Below, piece by piece: positions 9,469 through 18,574 of a DNA stretch of 64,000 bases (positions are counted from its first letter, which is position 1; the number at the start of each line of letters is the position of its first letter). Source of the stretch: Cobetia marina. Lineage in GTDB: Bacteria; Pseudomonadota; Gammaproteobacteria; Pseudomonadales; Halomonadaceae. Below the pieces are notes generated by a model. That model did not search any database and was not told the DNA's origin. It saw only the letters and a list, made by a program, of their open reading frames with translations. The stretch spans positions 4,092,001-4,156,000 of the forward strand of contig NZ_CP017114.1 of the NCBI RefSeq assembly GCF_001720485.1. The letters are read 5' to 3'. The position numbers and the translations under genes were made by a program.

Positions 9469-9504
9469 ACGACACGACCCCGCCAACTGGCGGGGTCGTG
9501 TCGT
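9469..9504. terminator. Bidirectional terminator between ctpA and ubiI
   Basis: ACGACACGACCCCGCC / GGCGGGGTCGTGTCGT with loop AACT lies between convergent genes, 18 bp after the ctpA stop. A short C/T-rich tail follows on the plus strand. Confidence 0.8.
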
Positions 9505-9590
9505 CTTTCGCGCGCCAATCGGCAGGTCTGCCATCTCCCGCCTGGCCTGTCGTCGTGCTAACTGTCACGTCCAGAGGTGAGCGCTCACTG

Positions 9591-10919
9591 TCAGCGTGGT
9601 CGGCAGCTCTCCGGCAACTCCCCACGCTCCCCCATCGCCTGGCGCATCAGCAGGCGCTTGAGCTCGACGCTGCCATCCACCCAGCCAAGTCCCAGGTTAC
9701 GCACCAGGCGTACCCCCGGCTTTCGGCTGCCGAACAGCAGGCGGAAGCCATCCATCATCTTCAGCATCACGGCATTGTCGCTGCGCCGGCGTCGACGATA
9801 GCGCTTCAACCAGCGCTCATCGCCCAGTGCGACGCCGCGGCGGTGCCCATCCAGCAGTTCTTCCGCCAGCACGGCGACATCCATCAGGCCAAGATTGACC
9901 CCCTGCCCCGCCAGCGGGTGAATGGCATGCGCGGCATCCCCCACCAGCGCCAGCCCCGGCAGCACATAATCCTGCGCATGACGTTGATGCAACGGGAAGC
10001 TGAAGCGCTCGGCACTGTATTCCACCGTGCCGAGCTTTCCCTCGAAGGCTGCTTCGAGCTCATGACAGAAGTCCGTCTCGGGCAATGCCAGCAGGCGCTC
10101 GGCTTCCTGCGGAGTGGTGGACCAGACGATGGAGCAATGGCGCTGGGCGCCGGATGCCTCGCCCTCGGGATGTGCCAGGGCGGAATTGACCGCCAGCGGC
10201 AGGAAGGCCAGCGGCCCGGAGGGCAGAAAGCGCTGGCGGGCGACGCCCTGATGCGAATGCGCCGTGCGCACCGTGGTGACCAACGCCACCTGGCCGGTAT
10301 CGTGCTCACGGGTCTCGATGCCCGCCAGCTCACGCAGACGGGAACGCGCCCCGTCAGCCGCCACCACCAGCCCCGCCGCGACACTGCTACCGTCGCTCAG
10401 TGTCAGGCTTGCTGCCTCGGCCCCCTCAAGTTGGTAAGCACTTACCACCAAGGCTGACCCCGTCCTGGGCAATCCCAGACCGCTGACCCGGACACCATAA
10501 CGGCGCGTGATCGAGGGACACCGGGAAATCGCTTGCTCAAGCGCGGCCTGAGTGACCCGATTCTCGACGATGTGCCCAAGCTCCGACACGCCGCTTTGCT
10601 CGGCACTGAAGCCTATCTCGCCATTGCCTTCGGCATCCCAGACCTGCATGCCGGTATAGGGCATCAGACGACTCTGTGCGATGTCCTTCCAGACCCCCAG
10701 GCCGCTGAGCAATTGACGCGAAACCGGCGTCAGCGCACTGACACGCGGCTCCGGTGCCAGCGCCGGCTGCCAGTCGACGATGCCCTCGCGACCCTCGATC
10801 AGAAGGACGCGCAGGCCGCCCTGCCCCAACAGCAGCGCCAGCGTGGCGCCGACGATACCGGCGCCCACGATGGCGACATCCACCTCATGCGGTGCATCCA
10901 ATCTCCGATGCTCGTTCAT
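9591..10919 (-). CDS. ubiI: UbiH/UbiF-family FAD-dependent ubiquinone hydroxylase, UbiI position
   Basis: The 442-residue flavoprotein has the Rossmann motif VAIVGAGIVGATLALLLG at the N-terminus and the FAD motif ALVGDAAHAIHPLAGQGVNLG near residue 300, both diagnostic of ubiquinone-ring hydroxylases. Position downstream of ubiH and pepP equals that of E. coli visC/ubiI (C5 hydroxylation); UbiF or UbiM activity cannot be excluded from sequence alone. The chosen start at 10919 (MNEHRRLDAP) has an AAGGGAG ribosome site; the longer frame to 10997 has no family support. The interval to ubiH is 157 bp. Confidence 0.85.
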   Translation of the reverse strand: MNEHRRLDAPHEVDVAIVGAGIVGATLALLLGQGGLRVLLIEGREGIVDWQPALAPEPRVSALTPVSRQLLSGLGVWKDIAQSRLMPYTGMQVWDAEGNGEIGFSAEQSGVSELGHIVENRVTQAALEQAISRCPSITRRYGVRVSGLGLPRTGSALVVSAYQLEGAEAASLTLSDGSSVAAGLVVAADGARSRLRELAGIETREHDTGQVALVTTVRTAHSHQGVARQRFLPSGPLAFLPLAVNSALAHPEGEASGAQRHCSIVWSTTPQEAERLLALPETDFCHELEAAFEGKLGTVEYSAERFSFPLHQRHAQDYVLPGLALVGDAAHAIHPLAGQGVNLGLMDVAVLAEELLDGHRRGVALGDERWLKRYRRRRRSDNAVMLKMMDGFRLLFGSRKPGVRLVRNLGLGWVDGSVELKRLLMRQAMGERGELPESCRPR

Positions 10920-11076
10920 GCCTGCTCCCTTGTATGACGCCTGTCGCGCGTCGCTCTCCTGGCGAGAGTCTCGTGAATCCGGCGGCGATTTGGTCACTCA
11001 TCGACACCACCCTGTGGCGCAATCCTGAGGTGCAATACACGACATCGCTTGGCCCGTTGGCAAGTACTCGCCACGC

Positions 11077-12324
11077 CTAGCGCTCAATGCCCATCGAGCG
11101 CCTTGCCAGCAGGCGCTTGAGCGGTGACACCAGATTCAGGCCGATCAGCCCTGCCGCCCGAGCATGCCCCAGCCAACGACTCTCGACGCCGAACAGGCGG
11201 ATCAAGCCATCACTGAACAGCACGACATTGTCGCGGTCCGCGCCGCGCCGCGACTCGAAATCACTCAGCACGCTGACATCGCCAGCGGCATCACCACGTG
11301 CCTGTCCCGCCGCGATGGCGGCCACCAGATCCGTCACGCCGCGCAGCGCCAGATTGAAGCCCTGCCCTGCCACCGGATGCAGCGAGTGAGCGGCATTGCC
11401 GAGCACCGCAAGTCCGGGACGTGTCCCCTCGCTGGCACGTATCAACGACAAGGGATAGGCATGGCGCTGCCCGACCCGCCGGAAACGGCCGGCCCGCTCG
11501 CCGAAGGCAGCCTGAAGCGCCTTGAGAAACTCGGGCTCCGGCATGTCCATCAGCGCAGCCGTCTCGTCAGGAGAACGCGTCCAGATCAACTCCATTCGAC
11601 GGCCACCCAGCGGCAGCAGCGCCATCGGTCCTTCGCTGGTGAAACGCTCATAGGCCACCCCCGCGTGGGGCTGGCTCATCTCGACGGTGGCGATCAGCGC
11701 CTGTTGTTCGTAGGCATGCGTCTCGCTATGGATGCCGAGACGCTCCTTGAGCCCCGAGCGCCCGCCATCTGCCAATACGGTCAGTCCCGCCTCGATCAGG
11801 CGACCATCCTCCAGCAGCAGGCGGTGCCCCTGCGCACTGACGCTGATCTGCGCCACGCGTGCCGGGCAGTACCAGGTCAGCGGCAGTTCCGCCAGACGCC
11901 GATGGAGCACGCGCCCCATCCAGGCATTGGGGATCACATGCCCCAGCGCGGGAACCCCCAGTTCCTCGGCCCGCATGCGTGTGGCCCCGAGATGGCCGCG
12001 CTCGCTGACATGGATGGTACGAATCGGCGTGGCGTGCTCACGCATCGCCTCCCACAGCCCGAAGGCGATGAAGCGCTGGCGTGAACCGGCAGCGATGGCA
12101 CTGGCTCGCGCATCGAAACTGGGCTGGAAACGCCCGGTATCCTCCGCGGGAGGCAAGGGATTGGCCTCGACCACCGCCACGCGCAGCCCATCCTCCTGCT
12201 GCCCGTTCATCAAGGGTGCAAGGGCACAGGCCAGGCTCGCGCCCACCAGGCCACCACCGATGATGACGACATCGAATCGCTCCGGCGCAGACGTTACCGG
12301 GGATGCTGCCGCTGGCTCACTCAT
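11077..12324 (-). CDS. ubiH: 2-octaprenyl-6-methoxyphenol hydroxylase
   Basis: The 415-residue paralogue of the neighbouring hydroxylase has FDVVIIGGGLVGASLACALAP for FAD/NAD(P) binding and LAVLGNAAHSLHPVAGQGFNLAL; the usual GD of the second motif reads GN, which also occurs in UbiH proteins. It would hydroxylate C1 of the ubiquinone precursor ring, in association with the Ubi complex. It begins 4 bp after the pepP stop, so the genes are probably co-translated. UbiH identity rests on synteny with E. coli pepP-ubiH-visC. Confidence 0.88.
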   Translation of the reverse strand: MSEPAAASPVTSAPERFDVVIIGGGLVGASLACALAPLMNGQQEDGLRVAVVEANPLPPAEDTGRFQPSFDARASAIAAGSRQRFIAFGLWEAMREHATPIRTIHVSERGHLGATRMRAEELGVPALGHVIPNAWMGRVLHRRLAELPLTWYCPARVAQISVSAQGHRLLLEDGRLIEAGLTVLADGGRSGLKERLGIHSETHAYEQQALIATVEMSQPHAGVAYERFTSEGPMALLPLGGRRMELIWTRSPDETAALMDMPEPEFLKALQAAFGERAGRFRRVGQRHAYPLSLIRASEGTRPGLAVLGNAAHSLHPVAGQGFNLALRGVTDLVAAIAAGQARGDAAGDVSVLSDFESRRGADRDNVVLFSDGLIRLFGVESRWLGHARAAGLIGLNLVSPLKRLLARRSMGIER

Positions 12325-12328
12325 GATG

Positions 12329-13672
12329 TCAGGCTCCTTCGCGCATCAGTGCCTCGATGGCCTCGACGGATTTGGGAACCGTGGCGCTCAGCACTTCGTG
12401 CCCGTCCGCGGTGACCACCACATCGTCCTCGATGCGAATCCCGATCCCTCGATACTCGGCTGGAATGTCACTGGCGTCCGGCACATAAAGCCCCGGCTCG
12501 ACCGTCAGCACCATGCCGGGCAGCAACGGACGCGGCTCACCGTTCTCGCGGTAACTGCCGACATCGTGCACATCCAGTCCCAGCCAGTGCGAGGTGGAGT
12601 GCAGATAGAAGCGGCGATAGGCCTCATCGGCGATCAACGCCTCCACTTCACCTTGCAGCAGGCCCAGTTCGACGAGGCCGGCGGTCAGGTCATGCACCAC
12701 CTGTTGGTGAATGCCCACCAACGTCGCTCCCGGCACCACGGCGGCCACTGCACGTTCCTGGGCCTTGAGCACGATCTCGTAGAGACGCTTCTGGGGCTCG
12801 CTGAAGTGGCCATTGACGGGGAAGGTACGGGTGATGTCGCCGGCATAGAGTGCGTACTCCGCGCCAGCATCGATCAGCACCAGCTCGCCATCGATCAGCG
12901 GAGCACGGTTCTCGATGTAATGGAGCACGCAGGCATTCACGCCACCACCGACGATGCTGGTATACGCGGGTGCCGGGGCGCCCTGCCACTGGAATTCATG
13001 CTCGATCTCGGCCTGCAGATGATACTCGTGCAGCCCGGGGCGGCTGGCCCGCATGGCACGGATGTGGGCGCGAGCGGAAATCTCCGCCGCGTGACGCATC
13101 AGCGCCAGCTCACGCTCATCCTTGATCAGGCGCTGCTCATGCAACAGCGGGGCGAGGTCTTCAAAGGCGACCGGCGGGCGGGCACCACGACGCACGGCCG
13201 CGGCCAGCTCCTCGCGCAGCGATTGCGCCAGCGCCAAGGCTTCGTCGTCCTCGAACAGCACGAAGAGACGCCCACGGCCATCCAGCAGACCGGCCATGAC
13301 ATCCTCACGCTGATCATTGGTGAAGGCCTGGTCGAATCCCGCCTGCGTCACGGCCCCTTCGGCACCGATACGGATACCGGTCCAGGCTTCCGCCAGCGGA
13401 TCCTTTTCCTGACAGAACAGTACGCTCTCGCCTTCCGCGCGCCCCGGCAACAGCAACAATGCCGCTTCCGGTTCCGGCCAGCCGGTCAGGTAATGAAAGT
13501 CACTGTTCTGACGGAAGGTGAACCCACTGTCACGATTGCGCTGTGCCAGGCCGGACGACAACACCAGTACCGCGGCATCACTAGGCAGCTGCGTCATCAG
13601 ACGCTGGCGACGCGCCGAGAAGTCATCAGCAGTCAGCGCCGCCGGCGCAGGCAGGATTTCAGGGACGATCAT
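12329..13672 (-). CDS. pepP: Xaa-Pro aminopeptidase
   Basis: The 447-residue M24B metallopeptidase removes N-terminal residues preceding proline. The pita-bread metal ligands are visible: Asp in LVLIDAGAEYALYAGDITRTF (two Asp), His in YLHSTSHWLGLDVHDVG, Glu in LTVEPGLYV and Glu in GIRIEDDVVV. Length agrees with E. coli PepP (441). It lies between ygfB and ubiH, the conserved enterobacterial order. Confidence 0.96.
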   Translation of the reverse strand: MIVPEILPAPAALTADDFSARRQRLMTQLPSDAAVLVLSSGLAQRNRDSGFTFRQNSDFHYLTGWPEPEAALLLLPGRAEGESVLFCQEKDPLAEAWTGIRIGAEGAVTQAGFDQAFTNDQREDVMAGLLDGRGRLFVLFEDDEALALAQSLREELAAAVRRGARPPVAFEDLAPLLHEQRLIKDERELALMRHAAEISARAHIRAMRASRPGLHEYHLQAEIEHEFQWQGAPAPAYTSIVGGGVNACVLHYIENRAPLIDGELVLIDAGAEYALYAGDITRTFPVNGHFSEPQKRLYEIVLKAQERAVAAVVPGATLVGIHQQVVHDLTAGLVELGLLQGEVEALIADEAYRRFYLHSTSHWLGLDVHDVGSYRENGEPRPLLPGMVLTVEPGLYVPDASDIPAEYRGIGIRIEDDVVVTADGHEVLSATVPKSVEAIEALMREGA

Positions 13673-13692
13673 GGCGTTCTCCGTCGGGGTCC

Positions 13693-13726
13693 GTGTCGGG
13701 CAGGCAAGTCATGGCCTGCCCGACAC
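13693..13726 (-). repeat. Perfect 13-bp hairpin between ygfB and pepP
   Basis: GTGTCGGGCAGGC, loop AAGTCATG, GCCTGCCCGACAC. No T-run follows on either strand, so it is a poor intrinsic terminator. It lies 21 bp upstream of the pepP start and could affect pepP translation or operon RNA stability. Confidence 0.5.
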
Positions 13727-13824
13727 GAATCAGAATGTGGCGGGAAAGGACGAGGCTCCCGAAGGGACAATCCTTCCCGAAATGGGGTCGGCCGCCGGGT
13801 ATTGCGAGCGGCAATCTGCCTCAC

Positions 13825-14466
13825 TCAGTGAGTGTCGTTGCGCGAGCTGACCCCGAGACTGCCTTCAAGTCCGCCTTCCGGCAACTGATCGTCACTGGGC
13901 TTCTCGACGTCCGGGTTGCCCGGGTGCTGCTCGGTATACAGCAGCAGGGCCGCCATGCGCACGTGGTCGGCCAGCGCGAACAGATCCGCCTCGTCCTCGG
14001 CATTGTCGTCATCCAGGTCCTCGGCGTTGGCCAGGCCGCTCGAGATGGCCTCGACATCGCTCAGCGCATCACGCAATGCCTGGCTCCAGCCCTTGCGGAC
14101 CTCGCCATCGACGCCTGCCAGCTCTTCCTGGAAGCCCAGCGTCCACTCACGCAGGCTCTGGCCACGCTCGGCCAGGGAGAACATGTCGTCCGGCAACAGC
14201 GGCTCGAAGCTCATCTCGCTGGCCGCCAGGCGCTCCTGGTTGCGCGTGCGCCAGCTGAGGAACACCTCGCCCGCTTCACGGGTGGCCGGTTGCTCCACTC
14301 CCAATGCGGCACAGACGCGGCTCAACCAGTCTTCCGCGCTGATGTCATCCATCGCCAGGGCAGCGACCAGCTGTCCATCAAGGAAGGAAGGGTTGTTCAG
14401 GCTGCCGTGAACCAGGAACTGGTCCGCGACGAGAGAGAAGTCGAAGGTATCGTTGATGATGGCCAT
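13825..14466 (-). CDS. ygfB: UPF0149 family protein YgfB
   Basis: The 213-residue acidic protein resembles YgfB/UPF0149: VADQFLVHGSLNNPSFLDGQLVAALAMDD near the N-terminus and GWSQALRDALSDVEAISSGLANAEDLDDD in the middle. In Pseudomonas YgfB has been linked to beta-lactam resistance through ampDh3; otherwise its role is unclear. An upstream in-frame ATG at 14505 would add 13 residues; neither start has a convincing ribosome site, and 14466 (MAIINDTFDFS) better fits family N-termini. It is transcribed away from zapA, as in E. coli. Confidence 0.85.
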   Translation of the reverse strand: MAIINDTFDFSLVADQFLVHGSLNNPSFLDGQLVAALAMDDISAEDWLSRVCAALGVEQPATREAGEVFLSWRTRNQERLAASEMSFEPLLPDDMFSLAERGQSLREWTLGFQEELAGVDGEVRKGWSQALRDALSDVEAISSGLANAEDLDDDNAEDEADLFALADHVRMAALLLYTEQHPGNPDVEKPSDDQLPEGGLEGSLGVSSRNDTH

Positions 14467-14725
14467 GGTGCGGGTCCATTGAGTCGGTGAGAAAGGCATC
14501 GGCAATCGACGATTACCGCTCGAACCCTGAGCGCCATGCTGGGTGACAGCCGCACTGCGCAGCGCGTTGACCCTCCAGAAGCGGCTCTCTATAGTGGCTC
14601 GAGAATGCCCCCATCTTACCGCACTGGCCCTCCTTCTGGCTTGCCGTCCTCACTGCGAGGTGACGCCCAGTCAAGGACGCCGCCGTCAATCAGGACGACG
14701 CCGGACATGGCCCGAGAGGACTGAC

Positions 14726-15088
14726 ATGAGCGACTCCACGACTCCCCGCAATACCACCGAGATCAGCCTGCTCGGCCGCAGCTATACCGTCAGCTGCCAA
14801 CCCGGCGAGGAAGATGGTTTGACCCGTGCGGCGGCCTACCTGGATCTCGCCATGCAAGGCATCCAGCAACGTGGCAATACCATCAGTGCCGACAAGGTCG
14901 CCCTGATGGCCGCGCTCAACATCTCTCACGAACTGATCAACAGCCGCGACAGCGAACGCGCCATGCAGCAGGATTTCGAGACACGCCTCACGGCGCTGGA
15001 TCGCCAGCTGGATGCGGCCCTCAAGCAGGTACCAGCCGAGTCTGTCCAACGTGCGAAGGCGCGTGCTGATGAAGCAAAAAACGCTTGA
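14726..15088 (+). CDS. zapA: Cell division protein ZapA
   Basis: The 120-residue product binds and bundles FtsZ at midcell. It shows the ZapA start (EISLLGRSYTVSCQPGEEDGLTRAAAYLD), the DKVALMAALNISHELI segment and a C-terminal coiled coil. The start at 14726 follows a CGAGAGGA ribosome site. The ygfB/zapA-6S-fau arrangement is the same as in E. coli. Confidence 0.94.
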   Translation: MSDSTTPRNTTEISLLGRSYTVSCQPGEEDGLTRAAAYLDLAMQGIQQRGNTISADKVALMAALNISHELINSRDSERAMQQDFETRLTALDRQLDAALKQVPAESVQRAKARADEAKNA

Positions 15089-15142
15089 GAATCAAACAAC
15101 TGATAAATTTCAGCAACAGTCTGTTCCCGACAGGATTAAGCC

Positions 15143-15171
15143 TTGGGCCGGCAGACGGGGTTTGGTAGACT
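15143..15171 (+). promoter_or_regulatory. Sigma-70 type promoter of 6S RNA
   Basis: TTGGGC (15143-15148) and TAGACT (15166-15171) are separated by 17 bp and place transcription start at about 15178-15179, exactly where the 6S RNA outer stem begins. Confidence 0.7.
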
Positions 15172-15178
15172 GAAGGAG

Positions 15179-15362
15179 TTCTCTGGGGTGTACGACAGTT
15201 GCCGATGTCCCTCGAGCTTATAAGCTATTCCCAGGGAGTCCACTGCGCAGTGCTGTGTGCATGTCCGTGCGTCGGAAAGCCTGATGCGCTGCGCGGGACT
15301 ACCCACCTTGAACCGCTGGGTTCAAGGGCCCCCGGTAACACCGGCACCTTGGAGAACCCTGT
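15179..15362 (+). ncRNA. ssrS: 6S RNA
   Basis: This is a global regulator that mimics an open promoter and sequesters sigma-70 RNA polymerase in stationary phase. The ends pair to form the closing stem (TTCTCTGGGGTGT with GCACCTTGGAGAA), and the 3' half contains the conserved ACCTTGAACC-GGGTTCAAGG hairpin seen in enterobacterial 6S RNA. It lies between zapA and fau, the classic gammaproteobacterial location. Exact ends are estimated from the stem. Confidence 0.9.
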
Positions 15363-15372
15363 CTGACGGAGA

Positions 15373-16110
15373 ATGTCAGGCATGCTCAAACCCCCTGCGG
15401 CTCGCGCCGCCCTCGCGAATCACTATTCGCCTCCCTCGCTTTCACGTGATGTCACGCTCTGGCCATTGTCCAGCGAGCTTGATCACCCCACTGCGGATCG
15501 CCGCGCCCTGAGACGCTTGCTACGCCAACGGCGACGCCAGTTGACGGCCCCCGAGCGCCGTAATGCCGAGCAGGCCCTGTTGCGACGACTGAAGCGTCTG
15601 CCGGAACTGCTGCGTGCCCGGGACATCGCCCTGTACCTGCCCAATGATGGCGAGATCGACGCCACCCGTCTGTGCCGATGGCTGCAACGTCGGGGAGCAC
15701 GCGTCTATCTACCGGTCCTGCGACCCTTCGCGGTCAACTCACTCTGGTTCGTCCGCTACGACGACCATACCCCACTGGTGAGCAATCGCTTCGGCATCGC
15801 CGAACCTGACACGCGCTTCGGAGCCCACAAGGGCCGACGCCTGCCGGCCTGGGCATTGGATATCGTGCTGATGCCGCTGGTGGGGTTCGATGAGGCTGGC
15901 GCACGGATCGGCATGGGGGGCGGTTTCTATGACCGCAGCTTCGCCTTCACCCGTCGCGCCGGGCCAAGACCGAGGTTGATCGGCCTCGCCCATCACTGTC
16001 AGAAGGTGCCGGCCTTGCCGGTACAAGCCTGGGACATACCGCTGGATGCCATCGTCAGTGATCGCGAGATCGTGCGCCCAGGCCGCAGGCATGGGAACAC
16101 ATCGTCATGA
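15373..16110 (+). CDS. fau: 5-formyltetrahydrofolate cyclo-ligase
   Basis: The 245-residue product (YgfA/MTHFS family) converts 5-formyl-THF to 5,10-methenyl-THF with ATP. The signature ARIGMGGGFYDRSFAF lies near residue 180, preceded by DIVLMPLVGFDEAG. It begins about 10 bases after the 6S RNA and is probably co-transcribed, as in E. coli. The first 35 or so residues are variable, and an ATG at 15382 is an alternative start. Confidence 0.93.
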   Translation: MSGMLKPPAARAALANHYSPPSLSRDVTLWPLSSELDHPTADRRALRRLLRQRRRQLTAPERRNAEQALLRRLKRLPELLRARDIALYLPNDGEIDATRLCRWLQRRGARVYLPVLRPFAVNSLWFVRYDDHTPLVSNRFGIAEPDTRFGAHKGRRLPAWALDIVLMPLVGFDEAGARIGMGGGFYDRSFAFTRRAGPRPRLIGLAHHCQKVPALPVQAWDIPLDAIVSDREIVRPGRRHGNTSS

Positions 16111-16274
16111 TGCTCACGCAGGGCAGTCACGCAGGGGCGGTCAACGGCGCCAGCATGTCGCGGGCGTGCTCGGACTTGAGGGGGAGCAGACGTGCCTGGA
16201 GATCAAGGAGAAGAGCGGGAGGGAAAAGAGGGCAGAAAGGCAGAGCGCGAGAACGACTCTCCCTCTGAAAACGC

Positions 16275-16298
16275 CACTGCCGCCCGAAGGCGGCAGTG
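16275..16298 (-). terminator. Intrinsic terminator of the 31-residue peptide gene
   Basis: CACTGCCGCC / GGCGGCAGTG with a 4-base loop, followed on the minus strand by GCGTTTTCAG. It lies 7 bp after the stop of the small minus-strand gene. Confidence 0.75.
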
Positions 16299-16304
16299 CA
16301 CGAT

Positions 16305-16400
16305 TCAGGAACCCATGACGGTCTGGGCGTAGCCGGTGGCGACGACACCAATCCCGAAAATGAATACCAGGGCCATGACCAGATCGGGCTTGCGTTTCAT
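16305..16400 (-). CDS. Small single-pass membrane peptide, 31 residues
   Basis: On the minus strand an ATG at 16398-16400 opens a 31-residue frame beginning MKRKPDLVMALVFIFGIGVV and ending TGYAQTVMGS. It has a basic N-terminus (KRK) and one hydrophobic helix of about 17 residues, so it probably sits in the inner membrane. AGAAG about ten bases upstream could serve as a ribosome site. Its own terminator follows 7 bp after the stop, so it looks like a monocistronic gene rather than chance. I do not know its function. Confidence 0.6.
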   Translation of the reverse strand: MKRKPDLVMALVFIFGIGVVATGYAQTVMGS

Positions 16401-16661
16401 GAGAGCGGGCTTCTTCTTATATCGTCAGTGGCTTTCGCGTGACGGTTGTCGATGACTGTCTTCCTGACAGTGCCCACGATGATAGGCATCTGACCTGCGT
16501 ATGACAATCACCATGCAGCCGTATGAATGAACGTTTTTCCACGCTTGCATTTCGCGCTGCAGGCGAGGGCTGGCAAGGCCTGGAGGGAAAACAACGTTCG
16601 ATATCTCTGACGCCACACCTGAGTACAAGTCATCAGTCATGCCATTCACCATCATGACGAG

Positions 16662-16698
16662 AAAAGCCCCTGCTCTCAGACGAGAACAGGGGCTTTTT
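16662..16698. terminator. Bidirectional terminator downstream of ilvA
   Basis: AAAAGCCCCTG and CAGGGGCTTTTT flank an inner TCTC/GAGA stem, giving A- and T-tracts on both sides. It serves the minus-strand ilvA, whose stop is about 85 bp away. Between here and the small gene at 16400 I see only a short CTGTC/GACAG repeat. Confidence 0.85.
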
Positions 16699-16782
16699 CA
16701 TACTGCCAATCATGAATGCCATCCGCCTGATGCCCACTTGATTCAGAGCGACCTCATCCAGGCAGGCGAGGCATGGCCGACA

Positions 16783-18297
16783 TCATGACAGGAAAAGGCG
16801 ATAGGCCGGATTGTCGCTTTCCTTCCAGAAGCGATAGCCGATCTCCGCGAAATACTTCTCGACCTCGGCGCGATCCCCATTGGGCACCTGCATGCCGATC
16901 AGGACTCGCCCATGGGACGCGCCGTGATTGCGATAGTGGAACAGCGAGATGTTCCAGTCCGCAGGCAGATGGGTCAGGAAGTTCATCAGGGCACCAGGAC
17001 GTTCCGGGAACTCGAAGCGATAGACCTCCTCCTCGAGGTCGCTGCTGGTGCGCCCCCCGACCAGATGACGCGTGTGCAGCTTGGCCAGCTCGTTGTCGGT
17101 GAGATCCTCCACCGCGTAGCCCGCCTCACGCAGCTTCTCGACCACCGCTGCGCGGTCTTCCCCGCCCGGCTTGACCTGAACACCGACGAAGACGTGCGCC
17201 TCCTCCGGGTTGGCATAGCGGTAGTTGAACTCGGTGACCATGCGCTTGCCGATCACCTTGCAGAACTGCTTGTAGGCCCCGGGGCGCTCCGGCAAGGTGA
17301 CCGCCAGAATGGCTTCCCGCTGCTCGCCGAGCTCGGTGCGCTCGGCGATGTGCTGCAGGCGATCGAAGTTGGTATTGGCCCCGGAGTTGATGCAGACCAG
17401 CGTCTGCCCTTCCGCGCCAGTCTGCTGGATGTACTTCTTGAGGCCCGCCAGCGACAGAGCGCCGCTGGTCTCTGACACGGCGCGCGTGTCCTCGAAGATA
17501 TCCTTGACCGCCGCGCACATCTCATCGGTATTGACGGTGATCACTTCATCGACGGTATGGCGGATGATCTCGAACGGCGCCTCGCCGATCTGCGCCACGG
17601 CCACTCCCTCGGCGAACACGCCGACCTGGTCCAGCACCACACGCTCGCCGGCCTCCATGGCCGCCTTGAGGCAGGCCGCATCCTCAGCCTCGACACCGAT
17701 GACACGAATGTCCGGACGCAGATACTTCACGTAGGCCGCGACACCGGCAATCAGGCCACCGCCGCCCACCGGCACGAAGATCGCATCGATCTTGCCCGGG
17801 TGCTGACGCAGGATCTCCATGCCCACCGTCCCCTGCCCGGCGATCACGTCCGGGTCATCGAAGGGCGGAATGAAGGTGTAGCCATGTTCTTGCATCAATG
17901 CCTGGGCATGCGCGAGCGCCTCGGGAAAGGCATCGCCCTTGAGCACCACGCGTGCGCCGCGTTCACGCACCGCCTGCACCTTGATCTCCGGTGTGATACG
18001 CGGCATGACGATGACGGCCTTCACGCCCATCAGCTTGGCTGCCATCGCCAGCCCCTGGGCATGGTTGCCCGCCGAGGCGGCAATCACGCCACAGGCCTTC
18101 TGCTCATCGCTCAGCTGCGCCATCTTGTTGTAGGCGCCGCGAATCTTGAAGGAGTAGACGGGCTGCAGGTCTTCCCGCTTGATGAAAATCTGGTTGCTGA
18201 AACGACGTGACAGCATCGGGGCTGACGAGAGCGGGGTTTCATGGGCGGCTTCATAGACACGAGCCGACAGGATTTTCTTGACGTAGTGTTCGAGCAT
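16783..18297 (-). CDS. ilvA: Threonine ammonia-lyase, biosynthetic
   Basis: The 504-residue PLP enzyme deaminates threonine to 2-oxobutanoate, the first step of isoleucine synthesis. The PLP lysine lies in YSFKIRGAYNKMAQL, the phosphate-binding loop is VPVGGGGLIAGV, and two ACT-like regulatory domains (about 325-410 and 420-504, each starting REAILAVTLPERPGAY- or RFEFPERPGALMNF-like) indicate isoleucine/valine allostery. Length agrees with the biosynthetic E. coli form (514), not the short catabolic one. It is divergent from rpiA, as in Pseudomonas. Confidence 0.96.
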   Translation of the reverse strand: MLEHYVKKILSARVYEAAHETPLSSAPMLSRRFSNQIFIKREDLQPVYSFKIRGAYNKMAQLSDEQKACGVIAASAGNHAQGLAMAAKLMGVKAVIVMPRITPEIKVQAVRERGARVVLKGDAFPEALAHAQALMQEHGYTFIPPFDDPDVIAGQGTVGMEILRQHPGKIDAIFVPVGGGGLIAGVAAYVKYLRPDIRVIGVEAEDAACLKAAMEAGERVVLDQVGVFAEGVAVAQIGEAPFEIIRHTVDEVITVNTDEMCAAVKDIFEDTRAVSETSGALSLAGLKKYIQQTGAEGQTLVCINSGANTNFDRLQHIAERTELGEQREAILAVTLPERPGAYKQFCKVIGKRMVTEFNYRYANPEEAHVFVGVQVKPGGEDRAAVVEKLREAGYAVEDLTDNELAKLHTRHLVGGRTSSDLEEEVYRFEFPERPGALMNFLTHLPADWNISLFHYRNHGASHGRVLIGMQVPNGDRAEVEKYFAEIGYRFWKESDNPAYRLFLS

Positions 18298-18574
18298 TAT
18301 AGGAATGTCCTGATGTGTCGCAGCGCGGGCCGCATGGGTGCGACCGAACCCCCATTGTTATCAGACCGCCGGCGAGAGCGTCCAGCGCCATCGCGACGTT
18401 TGCCGTTATAATGTGGCGTTTTCTCGCGTTGCGTCGCCCGACTCGCTTCCTGTCTGCGCATCTGGTTGCCGTGCAGCAGCATGAGGCACAGACACGTCGG
18501 GATACGCGCCAGGCACCCTTGCCGACGCGATGACCGCCACTCTCCACCCCTGCCCCACCGACCCGAGGTATGAC

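Noticed and set aside
11732..13831. A 699-codon plus-strand open frame across ubiH and pepP
   Set aside because: It spans two conserved genes on the opposite strand and shows no motif of its own.
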